A stretch of 64,000 nucleotides of DNA from Euzebyales bacterium (GTDB taxonomy: Bacteria > Actinomycetota > Nitriliruptoria > Euzebyales > JAHELV01): assembly GCA_036374135.1 (NCBI GenBank), contig DASUUK010000113.1, positions 1 through 64,000 on the forward strand, read 5' to 3'. Under the pieces are notes generated by a model that was not told where the DNA came from, did not search any database, and was given only the letters and a program-made list of their open reading frames with translations. Both the position numbers and the translations under genes were made by a program. Shown here piece after piece: positions 18,919 to 27,515 of the stretch. The first letter of the stretch is position 1. Each line of letters starts with the position of its first letter.

Positions 18919-20361
18919 GTGACTGGCAACCGCACCGTGGTACGTCGCCGGTTGCGGGGCCTTGTGCTGCTGACGATGCTGCTCGCGCTCGCGCACACCG
19001 CCGCCGCCGCCCAGACCACGGACCCCAAGATCGACATCCTGCAGGTCGACGGCGCGCTCGACGGCACCGTCGCCCGCTACATCGACGACTCCCTCGACAT
19101 GGCGGCCGCCGAGGACGTCGAGGTGGTCGTGCTGCAGCTGTCGACGCCGGGCACGCTCGACGTGCCGGTCGAGCGCTTCACGGACGCGATCCGCTCCAGC
19201 CCGGTGCCGGTCGTGGTGTGGGTCGGCCCGCCCGGCGCCAGGGTGACCGGCGGGGGCGTGCAGGTGGCCGCCGCCGCCGACGTGCTGGCGCTGGCACCCG
19301 GCGCCGTCCTCGGAGGTGCCGTGCCGGCGGATCTCGGCGACGATCCGACCCCGGCGGACCGCGACCGGATCGCGGCGACGCTGACCGGGCTGGCCAGCGA
19401 GCGCGGCCGCGACGCGACACTGCTGTCCGCGTTCGCCACGGATGACGCCGCCGTCGTCGTGACCCCCGACCCGTCGACCGCGCTCAGCGACGACGCGGCA
19501 CTCCCGGTGGCCGTCGACCCCGACCGGGTCGAGGTGCTGGACGAGCAGCGCGCGCTCGCGGACGGACCCGCCGACGTCGTCGCAGGGACCCTCCCCGAGC
19601 TGCTGTCGCAGCTCGACGGCCTGGACGTCGACCGCGTGGACGGCTCGTCGACGCGCCTGACGGTTGATCCGACCACCTCGACGATCCGCTTCAACAACCA
19701 GGACCTGCTCGGTCGTCTGCTGCACACGGTGTCGACACCCACCCTGGCCTACCTGCTGCTGGTCGGTGGGATCGTGTGCCTGCTGTTCGAATGGTTCCAG
19801 CCGGGGTTCGGTGTCGCGGGCATCAGTGGTGGCGTGCTCGCCGCCCTCGGCGTGTACGGCATGACCGTGCTGCCGACCCAGTGGTGGGCGTTCGCGCTGG
19901 TCGTCGCAGGTCTGGTCCTGCTGGCGCTCGACCTGGCGATCGCGTCGCTCGGTCCGGTGACGGTGGCCGGAGCGGCCGCGCTCGCGGCCGGCTCCTGGTG
20001 GCTGTACGCGGGGCCCGGTGCGTTGCAGCTCGGCGGTTGGCTGGTCGCTGTCACGGTTGCGTCCGTCGTCATCTTCTTCGTCTTCGTCATGACGACCGTC
20101 CTCCGCGCCCAGGGCATGCAGACGCGGGCGGGCATGCAGGCGGTCATGGGCAAGGTCGGGGTCGTTCGCTCCGTGCTCAATCCGCAGGGCCATGTGTTCG
20201 TCGGCGGCGCGCTGTGGCGGGCACAGGCACCGCAGGGGCAAGGCCAGGTGCGCACGGGCGCCCAGGTGCAGGTCACGGGCATGGCCGACGAGCTCACGCT
20301 CCTGGTCGAACCGGTCGACACCGACGAACGGCAGCGCCAGCACGAGGTCGAGCGCGCCTGA
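18919..20361 (+). CDS. NfeD family membrane protein with degenerate ClpP-like domain
   Basis: 480 aa protein with an N-terminal signal or anchor (about residues 12-31), a periplasmic ClpP-class domain (about 36-230), about four membrane spans (about 270-390), and a C-terminal OB-fold NfeD domain (KVGVVRSVLNPQGHVFVGGALW). In active members the nucleophile lies in a SAG motif after GAR and pairs with a Lys; here that region reads PGARVTGGGVQVA, with no serine, and no lysine occurs in the whole protease domain after residue 37. It is therefore probably a pseudoprotease. The start is a GTG at 18919; the frame is open further up. It interrupts the mycobacterial gene order between the Get3 pair and DUF4177. 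Confidence 0.85.
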   Translation: MTGNRTVVRRRLRGLVLLTMLLALAHTAAAAQTTDPKIDILQVDGALDGTVARYIDDSLDMAAAEDVEVVVLQLSTPGTLDVPVERFTDAIRSSPVPVVVWVGPPGARVTGGGVQVAAAADVLALAPGAVLGGAVPADLGDDPTPADRDRIAATLTGLASERGRDATLLSAFATDDAAVVVTPDPSTALSDDAALPVAVDPDRVEVLDEQRALADGPADVVAGTLPELLSQLDGLDVDRVDGSSTRLTVDPTTSTIRFNNQDLLGRLLHTVSTPTLAYLLLVGGIVCLLFEWFQPGFGVAGISGGVLAALGVYGMTVLPTQWWAFALVVAGLVLLALDLAIASLGPVTVAGAAALAAGSWWLYAGPGALQLGGWLVAVTVASVVIFFVFVMTTVLRAQGMQTRAGMQAVMGKVGVVRSVLNPQGHVFVGGALWRAQAPQGQGQVRTGAQVQVTGMADELTLLVEPVDTDERQRQHEVERA

Positions 20362-20486
20362 GGCGGGCCGTCCGGCGTCGAGCGGCGTGCCCGGCGCACG
20401 GGCCGCCAGGCACCGGCGCGTGCGACCTGTCGCGGACGTGCGCTAGCGTCCCGGCTGATCCGCCGCCGACCAGAAGGGCCTGCGCC

Positions 20487-20624
20487 ATGCAGCAGTGGGA
20501 GTACGCCACGGCACCGCTCATCAGCCACGCGCTCCAGGAGATCCTCAACAACTGGGGTGAGGAGGGCTACGAGCTCGTCACCGTCGTCGACAACGTCGCG
20601 TACTTCAAGCGGCCGAAGCAGTGA
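20487..20624 (+). CDS. DUF4177 small protein (Rv3678A-like)
   Basis: A 45 aa protein beginning MQQWEYATAPLISHALQEIL and ending VAYFKRPKQ, the typical DUF4177 pattern (WEY.T.PL ... L..WG..GYELV.V...FKRP). AGAAGGG lies nine bases before the ATG. Its stop overlaps the GTG of ridA (GTGA at 20621), so the two are translationally coupled, as is the gene pair in mycobacteria. Function unknown; it may be a stabilising partner of its neighbours. Confidence 0.85.
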   Translation: MQQWEYATAPLISHALQEILNNWGEEGYELVTVVDNVAYFKRPKQ

Positions 20625-21103
20625 GCGACCACGCCGCCGCCGCCGGTCCGAGCCGTCGGCTGGCCGAGCTGGGTGTCACGCTGCCCGACGCGCCCGCGCC
20701 GGCAGCGGCCTACGTCGGTCACGTGGTCGACGGTGGCCTGATCTACACCGCCGGTCAGCTGCCGCTGGACGGTGGCGCGCTGCTGGCCGAGGGACGCGTC
20801 GGCGACACGGTCGACCTCGCGACGGCGCAACGGTGCGCGCGGCAGTGCGCGGTGAACGTGCTCGCGCAGGTCGTCGCCGCCGGTCACCGCCTCGAGGATG
20901 TGCGGCGCATCGTGAAGCTGACCGTGTTCGTCGCCAGTGCGGCGGGGTTCACCGACCAGCATCTGGTCGCCAACGGCGCGTCGGAGTTCCTCGGCGACGT
21001 CTTCGGCGACGTCGGGCGTCACGCACGGTCCGCGGTCGGCGTCGCACTGCTTCCACTGGGCAGTCCCGTCGAGATCGAGGCGCTGATCGCGGTCGGCGGC
21101 TGA
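20621..21103 (+). CDS. RidA/YjgF family protein (Rv3678c-like)
   Basis: 160 aa Rid-family protein. It has AAYVGHVVDGGLIYTAGQLPLDGG near the N-terminus (as spaced motifs), a DVRRIVKLTVFVAS strand-helix unit and HARSAVGVALLPLGSPVEIEA at the C-terminus. The canonical catalytic Arg falls in GRHARSAVGVA. RidA proteins hydrolyse reactive 2-aminoacrylate-type enamines or related imines. This longer subgroup (about 155 aa) is the one next to the Get3-like pair in actinobacteria and may have a different imine substrate. It starts inside the DUF4177 stop. Confidence 0.88.
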   Translation: MSDHAAAAGPSRRLAELGVTLPDAPAPAAAYVGHVVDGGLIYTAGQLPLDGGALLAEGRVGDTVDLATAQRCARQCAVNVLAQVVAAGHRLEDVRRIVKLTVFVASAAGFTDQHLVANGASEFLGDVFGDVGRHARSAVGVALLPLGSPVEIEALIAVGG

Positions 21104-21132
21104 CCGTCGGCTGACGAGGCGCGGGCGGGCTG

Positions 21133-22704
21133 GTGAACGGCGCGGAGGCGCTGATGCGCACCCTCGTCGCCAACGGCGCCGAGGTCTGCTTCACGAACCC
21201 TGGAACCTCGGAGATGCACTTCGTCGCCGCGCTGGACGCGGTGCCACAGATGCGCGCCGTGCTCGCTCTGTTCGAGGGCGTCGCCACCGGCGCTGCGGAC
21301 GGCTACGCACGGATGACGGGCGGGCCGGGCACCACCCTGCTGCACCTCGGACCGGGACTCGGCAACGGACTGGCCAACCTGCACAACGCCCGGCGCGGTG
21401 GCGTGCCGGTCGTGGCGATCGTCGGCGACCACGCCTCCTGGCACCGGGGCCGGGGCGCACCACTGGACTCCGACATCGCAACCGTGGCACGCAACGTGTC
21501 GACGTGGGTCCGAACGACGGCGTCGCCGGCGGACGTCGGCGACGACGTGGCCGCCGCGGTCACCGCGGCGCTGGGGCCACCCGGACAGGTCGCCACGTTG
21601 ATCGTGCCCGCCGACGTCAGCTGGACCGACGGCGCCGCAGCGGGGTCGTCCGGCAGCGCACGACCCGTGCGTCCGTCCGTCGACGACGACCGTGTGGTCG
21701 CCGCGGCGCAGGCCCTGCGATCCGGTGCGCCCGCGCTGCTGCTGCTCGGTGGCTCGGTGCCCGCCGACGCGGCGGCGCGGGCCGCCGCGCAGCGTGTGGC
21801 CGCGGCGAGCGGTGCGCGCGTGCTCGCCGAGGTGTTCCCCACCCGCCAGGTCCGCGGCGCAGGCGTCGCTCCGCTCGAGCGCCTCGCCTACTTCCCCGAG
21901 CAGGCGCTCGCCCAGCTCGACGGCCTGGGCCGGATGATCCTCGTCGAGGCACCCGAGCCCGTGTCGTTCTTCGCCTACCCCGATCACGACGGGCGGCTGG
22001 TCGGCGACGACTGCATCGTCCACACGCTGGCCGCCGTGGGGGAGGACGGTCCGGCCGCGCTCGCGGCACTGGCCGCCGCCCTCGGGGCGGACGATGCGTC
22101 CGGCGCCGGCGCACCGGCCGGCTCGGACACCCGGCGACCCGACCCGCCGTCCGGACCGCTGCACGGCGCTGCGGTGGCGGCCGCCGTCGGCGCGCTGCTA
22201 CCGGAGGGTGCCGTCGTGTCCGACGAGGCGTTGACCGGCGGCGCGCCGCTGCCGCGGGCCACGGCGGGCGCGCCACCGCACGACTGGCTCACCATCACCG
22301 GCGGCGCGATCGGCCAGGGTCTGCCGGTCGCCACCGGCGCCGCCGTCGCGTGTCCCGACCGCCCGGTCGTGTCGCTGCAGGCCGACGGGAGCGCCATGTA
22401 CACGATCCAGGCGCTGTGGACCCAGGCACGCGAGAGCCTGGACGTCACCACCGTCATCTACGACAACGCCGCGTACGACATCCTCGCGATCGAGATGGAC
22501 CGGGTCGGTGCCGGCGGCGGGCCGCGCGCCCGTGAGCTGTTCGACCTCTCCGGCCCTCGGCTCGACTTCGTCGCGCTCGCCGCGGGCATGGGCGTGCCGG
22601 CCACGCGCGTGGACACGGCCGACGACCTCGTCGTCGCCCTGGAACGGGCGCTCGCGACACCCGGTCCGTCATTGATCGACGCCGTCGTTTCCCGCATCGG
22701 TTGA
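21133..22704 (+). CDS. IlvX-like acetolactate synthase-type ThDP-binding protein
   Basis: 523 aa thiamine-diphosphate protein of the acetolactate synthase large-subunit superfamily, close in N-terminus (MNGAEALMRTLV..GTSEMHFVAALDAVP) to what I recall of mycobacterial IlvX. The glutamate that activates ThDP is kept in LFEGVATGAADGYAR; the ThDP/Mg site is LQADGSAMYTIQALW, in which the usual GDG is ADG. No small subunit (ilvN) or other branched-chain gene is close, so it is unlikely to be the main valine/isoleucine enzyme. A 2-oxoacid decarboxylase or carboligase is the safest call. GTG start at 21133, 29 bp after ridA. Confidence 0.82.
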   Translation: MNGAEALMRTLVANGAEVCFTNPGTSEMHFVAALDAVPQMRAVLALFEGVATGAADGYARMTGGPGTTLLHLGPGLGNGLANLHNARRGGVPVVAIVGDHASWHRGRGAPLDSDIATVARNVSTWVRTTASPADVGDDVAAAVTAALGPPGQVATLIVPADVSWTDGAAAGSSGSARPVRPSVDDDRVVAAAQALRSGAPALLLLGGSVPADAAARAAAQRVAAASGARVLAEVFPTRQVRGAGVAPLERLAYFPEQALAQLDGLGRMILVEAPEPVSFFAYPDHDGRLVGDDCIVHTLAAVGEDGPAALAALAAALGADDASGAGAPAGSDTRRPDPPSGPLHGAAVAAAVGALLPEGAVVSDEALTGGAPLPRATAGAPPHDWLTITGGAIGQGLPVATGAAVACPDRPVVSLQADGSAMYTIQALWTQARESLDVTTVIYDNAAYDILAIEMDRVGAGGGPRARELFDLSGPRLDFVALAAGMGVPATRVDTADDLVVALERALATPGPSLIDAVVSRIG

Positions 22705-22797
22705 CGTGGTCGTCCCGACCGCCGCATCTGCGGCTTTCGCAATCGTCCGCCCGCACCTACGATCACGCCAGTCGGTCGAAAGGCGCGCAGATGAACC

Positions 22798-23061
22798 TTG
22801 CGACCTCCGTCAGGGTCAGGGATCGCCGCGGTCGCCCTCGTGCTCGCGGTCGGCACGCTGCTGCTCGGCGGTGTCGCACGGGCCCAGCCGTCGTCGGCCG
22901 GGTACGTGGTCGCGCTGCCGGATCAGATGCTGACCGGCGTGCCGTGGTGGCTGGCGCTTCCTGTGTCGGCGGCGGCCGTCGTGGTCGCGCTGGTCTGGAT
23001 GGGCGGACCCGTCGTCGAGGCAACGGACGCGCTGATCGAACCGGCGACGGCGACCGCATGA
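22798..23061 (+). CDS. Small two-span membrane protein, possible frameshift near start
   Basis: In this frame an 87 aa product has a signal-like hydrophobic run (AVALVLAVGTLLLGGVARA) and a second span (WWLALPVSAAAVVVALVWMGG), but it can only start at TTG 22798. A better ribosome site (GAAAGG, 22778-22783) instead serves an ATG at 22791, in another frame. Dropping one G near 22821 (AGGGATCG) would join MNLATSVRVR to IAAVALVLAV and give a perfect small membrane protein. So either a TTG start or a one-base frameshift (true or sequencing) is present. It is upstream of the stress protein. Function unknown. Confidence 0.5.
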   Translation: MRPPSGSGIAAVALVLAVGTLLLGGVARAQPSSAGYVVALPDQMLTGVPWWLALPVSAAAVVVALVWMGGPVVEATDALIEPATATA

Positions 23062-23132
23062 CCTGAACGCGCACTCCGTGGACGGCGTTCCGACGTCGCC
23101 CGCCCGACACGACCACGAAAGGACCCACGAAG

Positions 23133-24023
23133 ATGAGCATCCTGGTAGGCGTCGACGGCTCCGAGCACGCCGACCGCGCGTTGGCCTGGGCGTTGCGTGA
23201 AGCAGCGCTGCGATCGGCGCAGGTCACCGTGATCAACGCCTTCCGCGTGCGCGAGCTCGCCGGCCCCCTCAACCGCGAGGAGCCGCACGACGAGGAGCGG
23301 GCCGAGGCGCGCAGGGTGGTCGAGGAGGCCCTCGGACGTGTGGGGAGCACGGCGCCCGGTGTCGACATCACGACGACCGCCGTGACTGGTCGGGCGGCGG
23401 CCGAGGCGATCCTGCACCACGGCCGCCACGCCGATCTGATCGTGGTCGGCAGCCGCGGGCTGGGAGGCTTCCCGGGGTTGCTCGTGGGCTCGGTGAGCCA
23501 GCAGGTCGCCGCGCACGCCGATGTGCCGGTGGCGGTGATCCCCGCCGGAGTGGAGATGACAGATGTCAGCGACGGCACCACGTCGATCGTCGTGGGCGTG
23601 GACGGCTCGGACAAGTCGATCCGTGCGCTGCGATGGGCGGTCGAGGAGGCCCGTCTGCGCGACGTCCCGCTGACGGCGGTGTACGTGTACCGGTCGCTGC
23701 GGGAGGGGTCGCCCTTCGACGCCTACGCCGACGTGGAGGAGTCGCAGCTCGAGGAGCTCGAGCGTCAGGGTGGCGGGACGGCGCTCGGCAAGCTCGACCG
23801 GCTGCTGTCCGACGCGGGCGACCTGTCGGACATCAAGATCGAGCGCGAGGTCGATCCGGGCTCGCCGGCGAAGGTGCTGATCTCCGACGCCGCGGACGAG
23901 TCGACGCTGCTCGTGGTCGGCAGCCGCGGGCACGGAGGCTTCAGTGGGCTGTTGCTCGGTTCGGTGAGCCAGCAGTGCCTGCACCACGCCAAGGGACCGG
24001 TGGTGGTCACGCCCATCGGCTGA
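23133..24023 (+). CDS. Tandem-domain universal stress protein
   Basis: 296 aa with two complete UspA domains (about residues 1-143 and 148-296). Each begins with a VGVDGS motif and has the ATP-binding pattern G-x2-G-x9-G-S: GSRGLGGFPGLLVGS in the first and GSRGHGGFSGLLLGS in the second. Actinobacteria use such tandem Usp proteins in dormancy, hypoxia and energy stress. A Shine-Dalgarno GAAAGGA lies upstream of the ATG. It follows the small membrane protein by about 70 bp and may share its promoter. Confidence 0.94.
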   Translation: MSILVGVDGSEHADRALAWALREAALRSAQVTVINAFRVRELAGPLNREEPHDEERAEARRVVEEALGRVGSTAPGVDITTTAVTGRAAAEAILHHGRHADLIVVGSRGLGGFPGLLVGSVSQQVAAHADVPVAVIPAGVEMTDVSDGTTSIVVGVDGSDKSIRALRWAVEEARLRDVPLTAVYVYRSLREGSPFDAYADVEESQLEELERQGGGTALGKLDRLLSDAGDLSDIKIEREVDPGSPAKVLISDAADESTLLVVGSRGHGGFSGLLLGSVSQQCLHHAKGPVVVTPIG

Positions 24024-24105
24024 CGGACGGGCGGCCCGCGCCCCGCGGTGCAGCCTCGGAGCGCCCGGTCGCGGTGCACCGAATGCGGCGGGTCGTCGCC
24101 GGTGC

Positions 24106-25632
24106 TCAGGCCGTGCGCGCGGTCCGTCGATCGGCGATCGCCGGCGGGGGACGTCGGTCGAACCACGGCCGGGCCTGCTCGAGCTGGGCCGCGAGGCGCA
24201 GCAGCATCGCCTCGTCGCCGTAGCGCCCGGCGAACTGGACACCGACGGGCAGCCCGTCGGGTGTCCAGTGCAGCGGCACCGACATGGCGGGTTGACCGGT
24301 CATGTTGAACACCGGCACGTTGGGGATCGGTGCCATCACCTTCGCAGCGAGACGGCGCAGCACAACCATGAGCGCGGGACGAACCGGCACGCGGCGCATC
24401 GCTTCCAGCAGGCTGCGTTCGGTCGCCGTGGGATCGAGCGCGTGATGCGGCATGGGGGGATCGGCGAGGGTGGACGTGAGCACGACGTCGATGCGCTCGC
24501 GGTCAAGCTGCTGCGCGATCGTGCGCCCCAGGACGCGGATGTGCGTGAACGCCGCGGCGACCTGCGCGCCCGTCAGCCTGCGCCCCACGAGCTGCAGGAC
24601 CCACGTCGCCAGCTCGTACTCGTCGGGGCATGGGGAGGACTGCCCTTTCAGCCGCGCGATGTCGGAGACGGCGGCCGCGACCGAGGCGGCGAACAGGACC
24701 ACCAGGGCCTCGCCGGCCGCTGCGCGATCGATGTCGAACTGCAGCGGCGTGACCTCGTGGCCGAGCTCGCCGACGAGGACGGTCGCGGCGCTGACGGCCC
24801 GACGGCACTCGGGCGCGATGTCATCGTGGAGGATGCCGCCGTCGACCACCCCAATCCGCAACGCGCCCGGCTCGGCGCCGACCTCCTCGCTGAACGGCCG
24901 CGCCCGACCCGGTGCGGCATAGGGGTCGCCGGGCTCGGGTCCGACGGCGACGTCGAGCAGCAGGGCCGAGTCACGCACCGATCGGGTCACCGCGTGGCTG
25001 ACGCTCAGCCCGAACAGCCCGTCGGCCGCGACCGGGCCGCTGGGGGTGCGTCCGCGCGACGGTTTGAGACCGAACAGTCCGCAGTTGCTCGCAGGGATGC
25101 GGATCGACCCGCCACCGTCGGACGCCGAGGCGGCGGGCACCATGCCGACCGCGACCGCGGCGGCGGCGCCGCCCGACGAACCGCCGGCCGTCCGCGTCGG
25201 GTCCCACGGGTTGACGCAGGCGCCGTGCAGCTCCGGCTCCGTGACGGGCATGATGCCGAGCTCGGGCACGTTGGTCATGCCCAGGCCGACGATCCCGGCG
25301 GCCTCCAGCCGGTCGACGAGGGTCGAGCTGTACGCCGGCACGTGCGCGCGCAACGCCCGCGACCCCATCGTCAGCCGTGCGCCGCTCCACGCGTGGCTCA
25401 GGCTCTTGAACAGGTATGGCACACCGGCCAGCGGGCCGTCCGGCACTCCGTCGGCGACCCTGCGCCGGGCGCGGTCGAACGCGGTCTCGACGACCGCGTT
25501 GAGCACCGGGTTGTGGCGCTCGATGCGATCGATGGCCGCCTCGAGCACCTCCGCCGTGGAGACCTGCCCGCTGCGGATCAGAGACGCGAGGCCGACGGCG
25601 TCGTGGTCCGTGTACTCCGCGAACGTCACCAT
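24106..25632 (-). CDS. Amidase (amidase signature family)
   Basis: 508 aa Ser-cisSer-Lys hydrolase. The catalytic Lys is in PYLFKSL, the Ser pair is in TAGGSSGGAAAAVA, and SDGGGSIRIPASNCGLFGLKPSRG completes the signature in two blocks. The ATG at 25632 (MVTFAEYTDHDAVGLASLI) fits the family N-terminus better than the open-frame start at 25662. It follows selB by 26 bp on the same strand and may be the last gene of the selA-clc-selB transcript, though no functional link is evident. Closest in style to generic amidases acting on aryl or acyl amides; it lacks a gatC/gatB context, so it is not GatA. Confidence 0.9.
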   Translation of the reverse strand: MVTFAEYTDHDAVGLASLIRSGQVSTAEVLEAAIDRIERHNPVLNAVVETAFDRARRRVADGVPDGPLAGVPYLFKSLSHAWSGARLTMGSRALRAHVPAYSSTLVDRLEAAGIVGLGMTNVPELGIMPVTEPELHGACVNPWDPTRTAGGSSGGAAAAVAVGMVPAASASDGGGSIRIPASNCGLFGLKPSRGRTPSGPVAADGLFGLSVSHAVTRSVRDSALLLDVAVGPEPGDPYAAPGRARPFSEEVGAEPGALRIGVVDGGILHDDIAPECRRAVSAATVLVGELGHEVTPLQFDIDRAAAGEALVVLFAASVAAAVSDIARLKGQSSPCPDEYELATWVLQLVGRRLTGAQVAAAFTHIRVLGRTIAQQLDRERIDVVLTSTLADPPMPHHALDPTATERSLLEAMRRVPVRPALMVVLRRLAAKVMAPIPNVPVFNMTGQPAMSVPLHWTPDGLPVGVQFAGRYGDEAMLLRLAAQLEQARPWFDRRPPPAIADRRTARTA

Positions 25633-25658
25633 CGGTGCCACGCTACCGGTGCGGGGCC

Positions 25659-27515
25659 TCACGCAAAGGTCCGCGTGTCTCCCGACCGTCGGGTGATCCC
25701 GCGGCGGTCGAGCTCCTCGAGCAGCGGGAGGATGTACTTGCGGCTGGTCCCCAGGACCTGGCGTGCCTCGGACGCGGTCAACGGGCCGTCGGTGGCCGCA
25801 TCCCGCAGCAGCGACATCGCCTGCTCCAGGGCGGTCGACGTCATGGCGATGTCGCCGGCCAGGCGCACGAGTTGCCCCGCGGACTCCATCTCGGCCAGCA
25901 GCGGTCGGGACACGCCTGCCGACGCGGCGGCGTCCGCGAGCCCGGGCGGCGCGAAGGGGTTCGCGTCCAGCGCGGCGAGCAGCTCATCGCGCGCGCGGCG
26001 CTGGTCGTCGTCGAGCGCCACACGGTGATCGGGCAGCCGCAGGCCGGCGGCCTCGCGCACGATGAGCTGTTGACGCTCGCACCACGTCACGACCGCGTCC
26101 ACGACCGCTGCCGGGCAACCTCGTTCGAGCACGGCGTTGTCGACGACCGGCCGGGGCGCGGTCCGCGCCAGTGGCTGGTCGACGTGGTGGATCGCCAGCG
26201 CGTCGCGGATCACCTCGCTCCACAGCCGCAGGTGGGAGTCGTCCACGTAGTGGTCGCCCAACACGTGCACGCCGGCCGGCGGGTCGGCAGGAGCCACGCC
26301 GATCAATGCGTGTGCCTCGAGGACCGGTGCCGCTCCGCGCTCCGCGACGTGCAGGGCCAGGAGCCGGTCGCGGTCGCCGACGGCCGCCGCCCGGGCTGCC
26401 AGCTGCTCCGCCCGCGCGTGCCGGCGGGCGGCGCCGCGTGGTCGGCGCGGCGGTGCCGCGTCGAGGACCGGACCTCCGCCCACCGTCACGGCGCGGCCGA
26501 CCTCGCGGAGCACGAAGCGGTCGCCGGCCTCGACGGCGACCGCTCCCCGCAGCTCGATGTGCACCGGACCCTCGGCTGGGCCCACGATCTGTCGGCCGGC
26601 CAGCGGCCAGACCCTGGCGACGTGTTCCGCCGAACCGATGTGTACGTGCCACGCCCCGGTGTGGCGGACGCGGTGGCCGGGCAGCACGCGGACCCAGGCG
26701 TCGAAGGCGCGCGTCGACCGCCACTGATCGGGGCGCACGAGCGCTCGGCCGCGCGCGGCCTCCTCGCGATCGACCCCCGCGAGGTTGACGGCGACGCGGC
26801 TGCCGGGGGGCACGGCGTCGCGATCGATGTCAAGGCTCTGCAGCGAGCGCGCGCGGCCCCGCGCACCTCCCGGCAGCACGGCGAGCTCGTCGCCGGTCCG
26901 CAGGGTGCCTCCGCCGAGCGTGCCGGTCACGACCGTCCCTGCGCCGCGGATCGTGAACGCCCTGTCGATCCACAGCCGCGGCCGGCCGCGGTCGGCCGCG
27001 GCGCCCACGCGGTCGCACACGTCGCGCAGCGCGTCGCGCAACGCGTCGAGGTCGAGGCCCGTCTGCGCGCTGGTGCGCACGATCGTTGCGCCCTCCAGCG
27101 ATGTGCCCTCCAGCGCCTCGAGCACCTCCAGCTCGGCGAGCTCGGCGAGCTCGTCGTCGACCGTGTCGATCTTGGTCAACGCCACGACGCCGTGGCGGAC
27201 GCCGAGCAGATCCAGGATCTGCAGGTGCTCGCGGCTCTGCGGCATCCAGCCCTCGTTGGCGGCCACGACCAGCAACGCGATCTCGATCGGTCCGGCGCCG
27301 GCGAGCATGTTGCCGATGAAGCGCTCGTGGCCGGGCAGATCGACAAAGGCGACGGTGTGCTCGTCGTCGAGGTCGAACCACGCGAAGCCGAGGTCGATCG
27401 TCAGGCCGCGCTGCTGCTCCTCGACGAACCGGTCGGGTTGCATGGTGGTCAGCGCCTCGACGAGCGTCGACTTGCCATGGTCGACGTGCCCGGCGGTGCA
27501 GATCACGTGCATCAT
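25659..27515 (-). CDS. selB: Selenocysteine-specific elongation factor SelB
   Basis: GTPase that delivers Sec-tRNA to in-frame UGA codons by binding a SECIS hairpin. The 618 aa protein starts MMHVICTAGHVDHGKSTLVE (G1 loop GHVDHGKST), with DLPGHERFIGNM (G3) and TKID (G4), followed by two EF-Tu-like beta-barrels, a SelB-specific domain, and C-terminal winged helices; the end ARQVLGTSRKYILPLLEELDRRGITRR is the typical SECIS-binding module. Two ATGs in tandem (27515, 27512) overlap the clc stop, with GAGGAG upstream. Together with selA two genes upstream it indicates a working selenocysteine pathway; selD and tRNA-Sec are not in the window. Confidence 0.95.
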   Translation of the reverse strand: MMHVICTAGHVDHGKSTLVEALTTMQPDRFVEEQQRGLTIDLGFAWFDLDDEHTVAFVDLPGHERFIGNMLAGAGPIEIALLVVAANEGWMPQSREHLQILDLLGVRHGVVALTKIDTVDDELAELAELEVLEALEGTSLEGATIVRTSAQTGLDLDALRDALRDVCDRVGAAADRGRPRLWIDRAFTIRGAGTVVTGTLGGGTLRTGDELAVLPGGARGRARSLQSLDIDRDAVPPGSRVAVNLAGVDREEAARGRALVRPDQWRSTRAFDAWVRVLPGHRVRHTGAWHVHIGSAEHVARVWPLAGRQIVGPAEGPVHIELRGAVAVEAGDRFVLREVGRAVTVGGGPVLDAAPPRRPRGAARRHARAEQLAARAAAVGDRDRLLALHVAERGAAPVLEAHALIGVAPADPPAGVHVLGDHYVDDSHLRLWSEVIRDALAIHHVDQPLARTAPRPVVDNAVLERGCPAAVVDAVVTWCERQQLIVREAAGLRLPDHRVALDDDQRRARDELLAALDANPFAPPGLADAAASAGVSRPLLAEMESAGQLVRLAGDIAMTSTALEQAMSLLRDAATDGPLTASEARQVLGTSRKYILPLLEELDRRGITRRSGDTRTFA

